A DNA stretch of 7,891 bases from an uncultured Eisenbergiella sp. (GTDB taxonomy: Bacteria > Bacillota > Clostridia > Lachnospirales > Lachnospiraceae): contig CAJUEL010000084.1 of the NCBI GenBank assembly GCA_910585455.1, forward strand, positions 1-7,891, written 5' to 3'. Under the pieces are notes generated by a model. It did no database searches. It saw only the letters and a program-made list of their open reading frames with translations, and was not told where the DNA came from. A program made the translations under genes and the position numbers. This document shows, in pieces, positions 6,052 to 7,891 of this stretch (positions are counted from its first letter, which is position 1; each line of letters begins with the position of its first letter).

Positions 6052-6103
6052 CAGTTACGCGGTTTTTGACCGTATAGAATGCCGGAAACGGAAGCGGATT
6101 GCT

Positions 6104-7714
6104 TTATGTTCCTTTTACCTCCTGCCACTCTGCTTCCAGCTCCATATCCTCATAGATCGGACGATATGGATCATATTTTTTTCCATCACTGCGATACCAT
6201 CCTATGAACAAATGATCATTGAGGAAGGGTGCCGGTAAATCCCCCAAAAGACCGCCGTCCTTCACATAAAATTTTCTCCACCCGTATCCTTCCACCGAAA
6301 GCGTCACTGTCCGGTAAACCTCGCCGTCCTTCCACACTTCCTTTAAAAATTCCGTCCGTTTTTCCACAAAATATTTCAGATAACGCAGATTATCCTCATA
6401 GCTCTCGTAATACTGATAGCGATTGTCCATCTCGCGCCAGCGCACATGATCCATCCGAACCGAACATTCCGTCCACGCTGCATGCGCATCAATCCCCTCT
6501 GCCAAAAGCGCCTCCAACAGCGGCAGATACACTTCCTCAAAGCAGTCAAAAACCGCCTGTCTGAAATCCTCCTGTTCCATCAGCGCACTGAAAGCATCCG
6601 AACCGTGAATGTGGTCTGTAAGCTCCGTAATCCCCTGCGGATTGCTGTTGATTTCATCCAGTATGGAGTTTCCAAAAATCATGTCATAATCCCAGGCCGG
6701 ACCGGCATATAGACGCGCTTCCCCCTCCGGCACGTAGAAAAACGCACTGGTGACGCCGCCGTCATAATTCTTTGTCACTTCCTCCAACAAATATTTGCGC
6801 ACAAAAGAATCCTGATCCAGATACTCCGACCATGCCTTTCCCGTTTCCGGATTTATGCCGTCTGCTGTGTAAATTGCATCCTCCGCCGCCTGCACCAGCC
6901 TTCTGATCCACTCTACCTGCCACTCCTCCGGCTCCTTCGGGCTCTCAATCAGGAAATACTCTCCCCGCTTTGTCTCAAATCCGCTTTTTCCTTCCAGATA
7001 AACGGCGATTTCATACCGGTCCTGCAATTCCCGCTCAATCAAAAAGCCTTCTCCGATATCGACCCGTTCCTCTCCTGTTTCCACCTTTTCACATAAAAGA
7101 TAGCTGCCCTGATAGGCTCCGTTACAATATAAATCCACCGGTTCCCATTCCGGCGTATACATAAGTCCCGCCTGATCCGCCATTTCCAGCGCAATCGTGT
7201 TGCGTATCCCTGTTTCATCGAAGCCGTTCGCCAGCAAAATCCATGTTTTGGCCGCTCCCATGCCGAACAAATCCACCTTTTCAGAAAGCCTGATCTGAAA
7301 CGCTTTCTTGGGAAGCGACCAGGTGGAATTTCCCCGCGTCCTGATTTTTTCGATTACACCCTCGCAGGCTTTCGTGCCATCCGCCAGCGTAACCGTCATT
7401 TTTCCGGATTCGTCATGTTCCTTGTCGGCACTGATATATTCCAGAGAGCCGCTTCTGGTCTCAATCTCAATGCTCGCCAGATTTTTTGACTGCATAATTT
7501 CCACGTCTTCCCCTTCATATCTGGCCGCTTCCGCCTCAGCATCCGCCCAGGACGGCAAAAAGAGATATTTTTTCCCGTCATTCTCAAAAAGCTCTGTCGA
7601 TGTATCCTGATATGCTTTTGCATCCGTCTCCCCGCTCAGAACGAAAGTCAACGCCGCTGCCAGCATGATTCCCGTTAATAAAAGGAGCTGCCAGCCGTCC
7701 CTTTTCCTTTTCAT
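6104..7714 (-). CDS. CotH kinase family protein with membrane anchor and C-terminal InlB-type repeat
   Basis: A 536-aa predicted surface protein. Residues 1-7 are positively charged (MKRKRDG) and residues 8-27 are a hydrophobic signal-anchor or signal peptide without an obvious lipobox. The CotH region shows RGNSTW (127-132) with Lys136-Lys137, WILLANGFDETGIRN (158-172), YQGSYLLCEKV (201-211) and WDYDMIFGN (341-349), whose Asp342 and Asp344 match the family's acidic metal/catalytic motif. CotH of Bacillus phosphorylates spore coat proteins; clostridial relatives are often secreted and have unknown substrates. Residues 470-531 resemble one Listeria-Bacteroides (InlB B-type) repeat, with FIGWY and a final LEAEW. 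The ATG at 7714 is preferred because a GGGGGA stretch precedes it by about 6 nt and it gives a clean signal sequence. In-frame ATG 7720 and GTG 7744 are alternatives. Confidence 0.88.
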   Translation of the reverse strand: MKRKRDGWQLLLLTGIMLAAALTFVLSGETDAKAYQDTSTELFENDGKKYLFLPSWADAEAEAARYEGEDVEIMQSKNLASIEIETRSGSLEYISADKEHDESGKMTVTLADGTKACEGVIEKIRTRGNSTWSLPKKAFQIRLSEKVDLFGMGAAKTWILLANGFDETGIRNTIALEMADQAGLMYTPEWEPVDLYCNGAYQGSYLLCEKVETGEERVDIGEGFLIERELQDRYEIAVYLEGKSGFETKRGEYFLIESPKEPEEWQVEWIRRLVQAAEDAIYTADGINPETGKAWSEYLDQDSFVRKYLLEEVTKNYDGGVTSAFFYVPEGEARLYAGPAWDYDMIFGNSILDEINSNPQGITELTDHIHGSDAFSALMEQEDFRQAVFDCFEEVYLPLLEALLAEGIDAHAAWTECSVRMDHVRWREMDNRYQYYESYEDNLRYLKYFVEKRTEFLKEVWKDGEVYRTVTLSVEGYGWRKFYVKDGGLLGDLPAPFLNDHLFIGWYRSDGKKYDPYRPIYEDMELEAEWQEVKGT

Positions 7715-7793
7715 AATCATCCCCCATGCCGCCTTTGACAGCACAAATCTTCAAAAACAATCCACCGTCTTATTTTTTCATATCCTTTCTGCC

Positions 7794-7823
7794 AGTATAC
7801 TATACACATCCGGTATTTCACAA
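7794..7823 (-). promoter_or_regulatory. likely promoter of the CotH-family gene
   Basis: On the minus strand, TTGTGA (7823-7818) and TATACT (7799-7794) are separated by 18 bp. Transcription would start near 7787, leaving a leader of about 70 nt. The -35 box begins only 16 bp from the 3' end of the group II intron, so the gene appears to keep its own promoter despite the insertion. Confidence 0.55.
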
Positions 7824-7838
7824 GCAAAATATACAACG

Positions 7839-7891
7839 ATCGAGTAGGAGGCGGTGACTAGCCGCCGTCCTCTCACAGCACCGTGCTTACC
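7839..7891 (-). mobile_element. 3' end of a group II intron (domain VI and part of domain V)
   Basis: Read on the minus strand, the window begins inside the 3' half of domain V (7891-7876, CACGGTGCTG). TGTGAGAGG follows, then a domain VI hairpin: GGCGG/CCGCC (7866-7862 with 7854-7850) plus outer GGA/TCC and GAG/CTC pairs. The element ends with CCTACTCGAT. An unpaired A at 7845 lies 7 nt from the proposed 3' splice site at 7839, the usual place of the branch-point adenosine. The wording GTGAGAGG...CTCCTACTCGAT is typical of clostridial introns that encode a reverse transcriptase/maturase. The intron body and any such gene lie outside the window. The exact intron class cannot be determined from this fragment. 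Confidence 0.82.

Noticed and set aside
5892..6058. ACAGTTAC at 5892-5899 and 6050-6057 as a second LytTR operator pair
   Set aside because: The copies are about 158 bp apart rather than about 21 bp, and one is inside a small hairpin. This is more likely chance.

Overview
The window looks like chromosomal DNA of a gut-type Clostridia, most likely Lachnospiraceae. The reasons are strong AGGAGG-type ribosome binding sites, moderately high GC coding sequence, a DUF6465-like lysine/alanine-rich protein, a CotH-family surface protein, and intergenic DNA crowded with terminator-like hairpins. No taxonomic marker gene is present, so this placement is an inference from gene content.

Left part (1-512) has no convincing gene. 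It holds an 11-bp perfect inverted repeat at the very edge, a small terminator-like hairpin, a tract whose minus strand is a dense G-run (possible G-quadruplex), and then a control region. This control region has an 11-bp direct repeat with 21-bp periodicity, a good sigma-A promoter (TTTACA-17 bp-TATACT) and a leader of about 155 nt.

Next comes a tightly coupled plus-strand operon (513-4924): an orphan LytTR response regulator whose phosphoacceptor Asp is replaced by Glu, followed by two half-size ABC exporters (608 and 616 aa) that probably form a heterodimer. The first junction is a 4-bp overlap; at the second, TGA directly abuts ATG. The simplest reading is an autoregulated export or self-protection cassette. 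Neither a histidine kinase nor a recognisable peptide substrate gene lies in the window.

The gap between convergent genes (4925-5279) is a train of seven consecutive hairpins. The last ones share A and T tracts, so they are mutually exclusive, and the final one is a bidirectional terminator.

The right part is on the minus strand. The DUF6465-like gene (5280-5870) has its own TTGACA-17-TAAACT promoter. The CotH-kinase-family gene (6104-7714) has an N-terminal membrane anchor and a C-terminal InlB/Listeria-Bacteroides-type repeat. Just upstream of the CotH promoter, at the window edge, is the 3' end of a group II intron (partial domain V and complete domain VI, minus strand), whose body lies outside the window.
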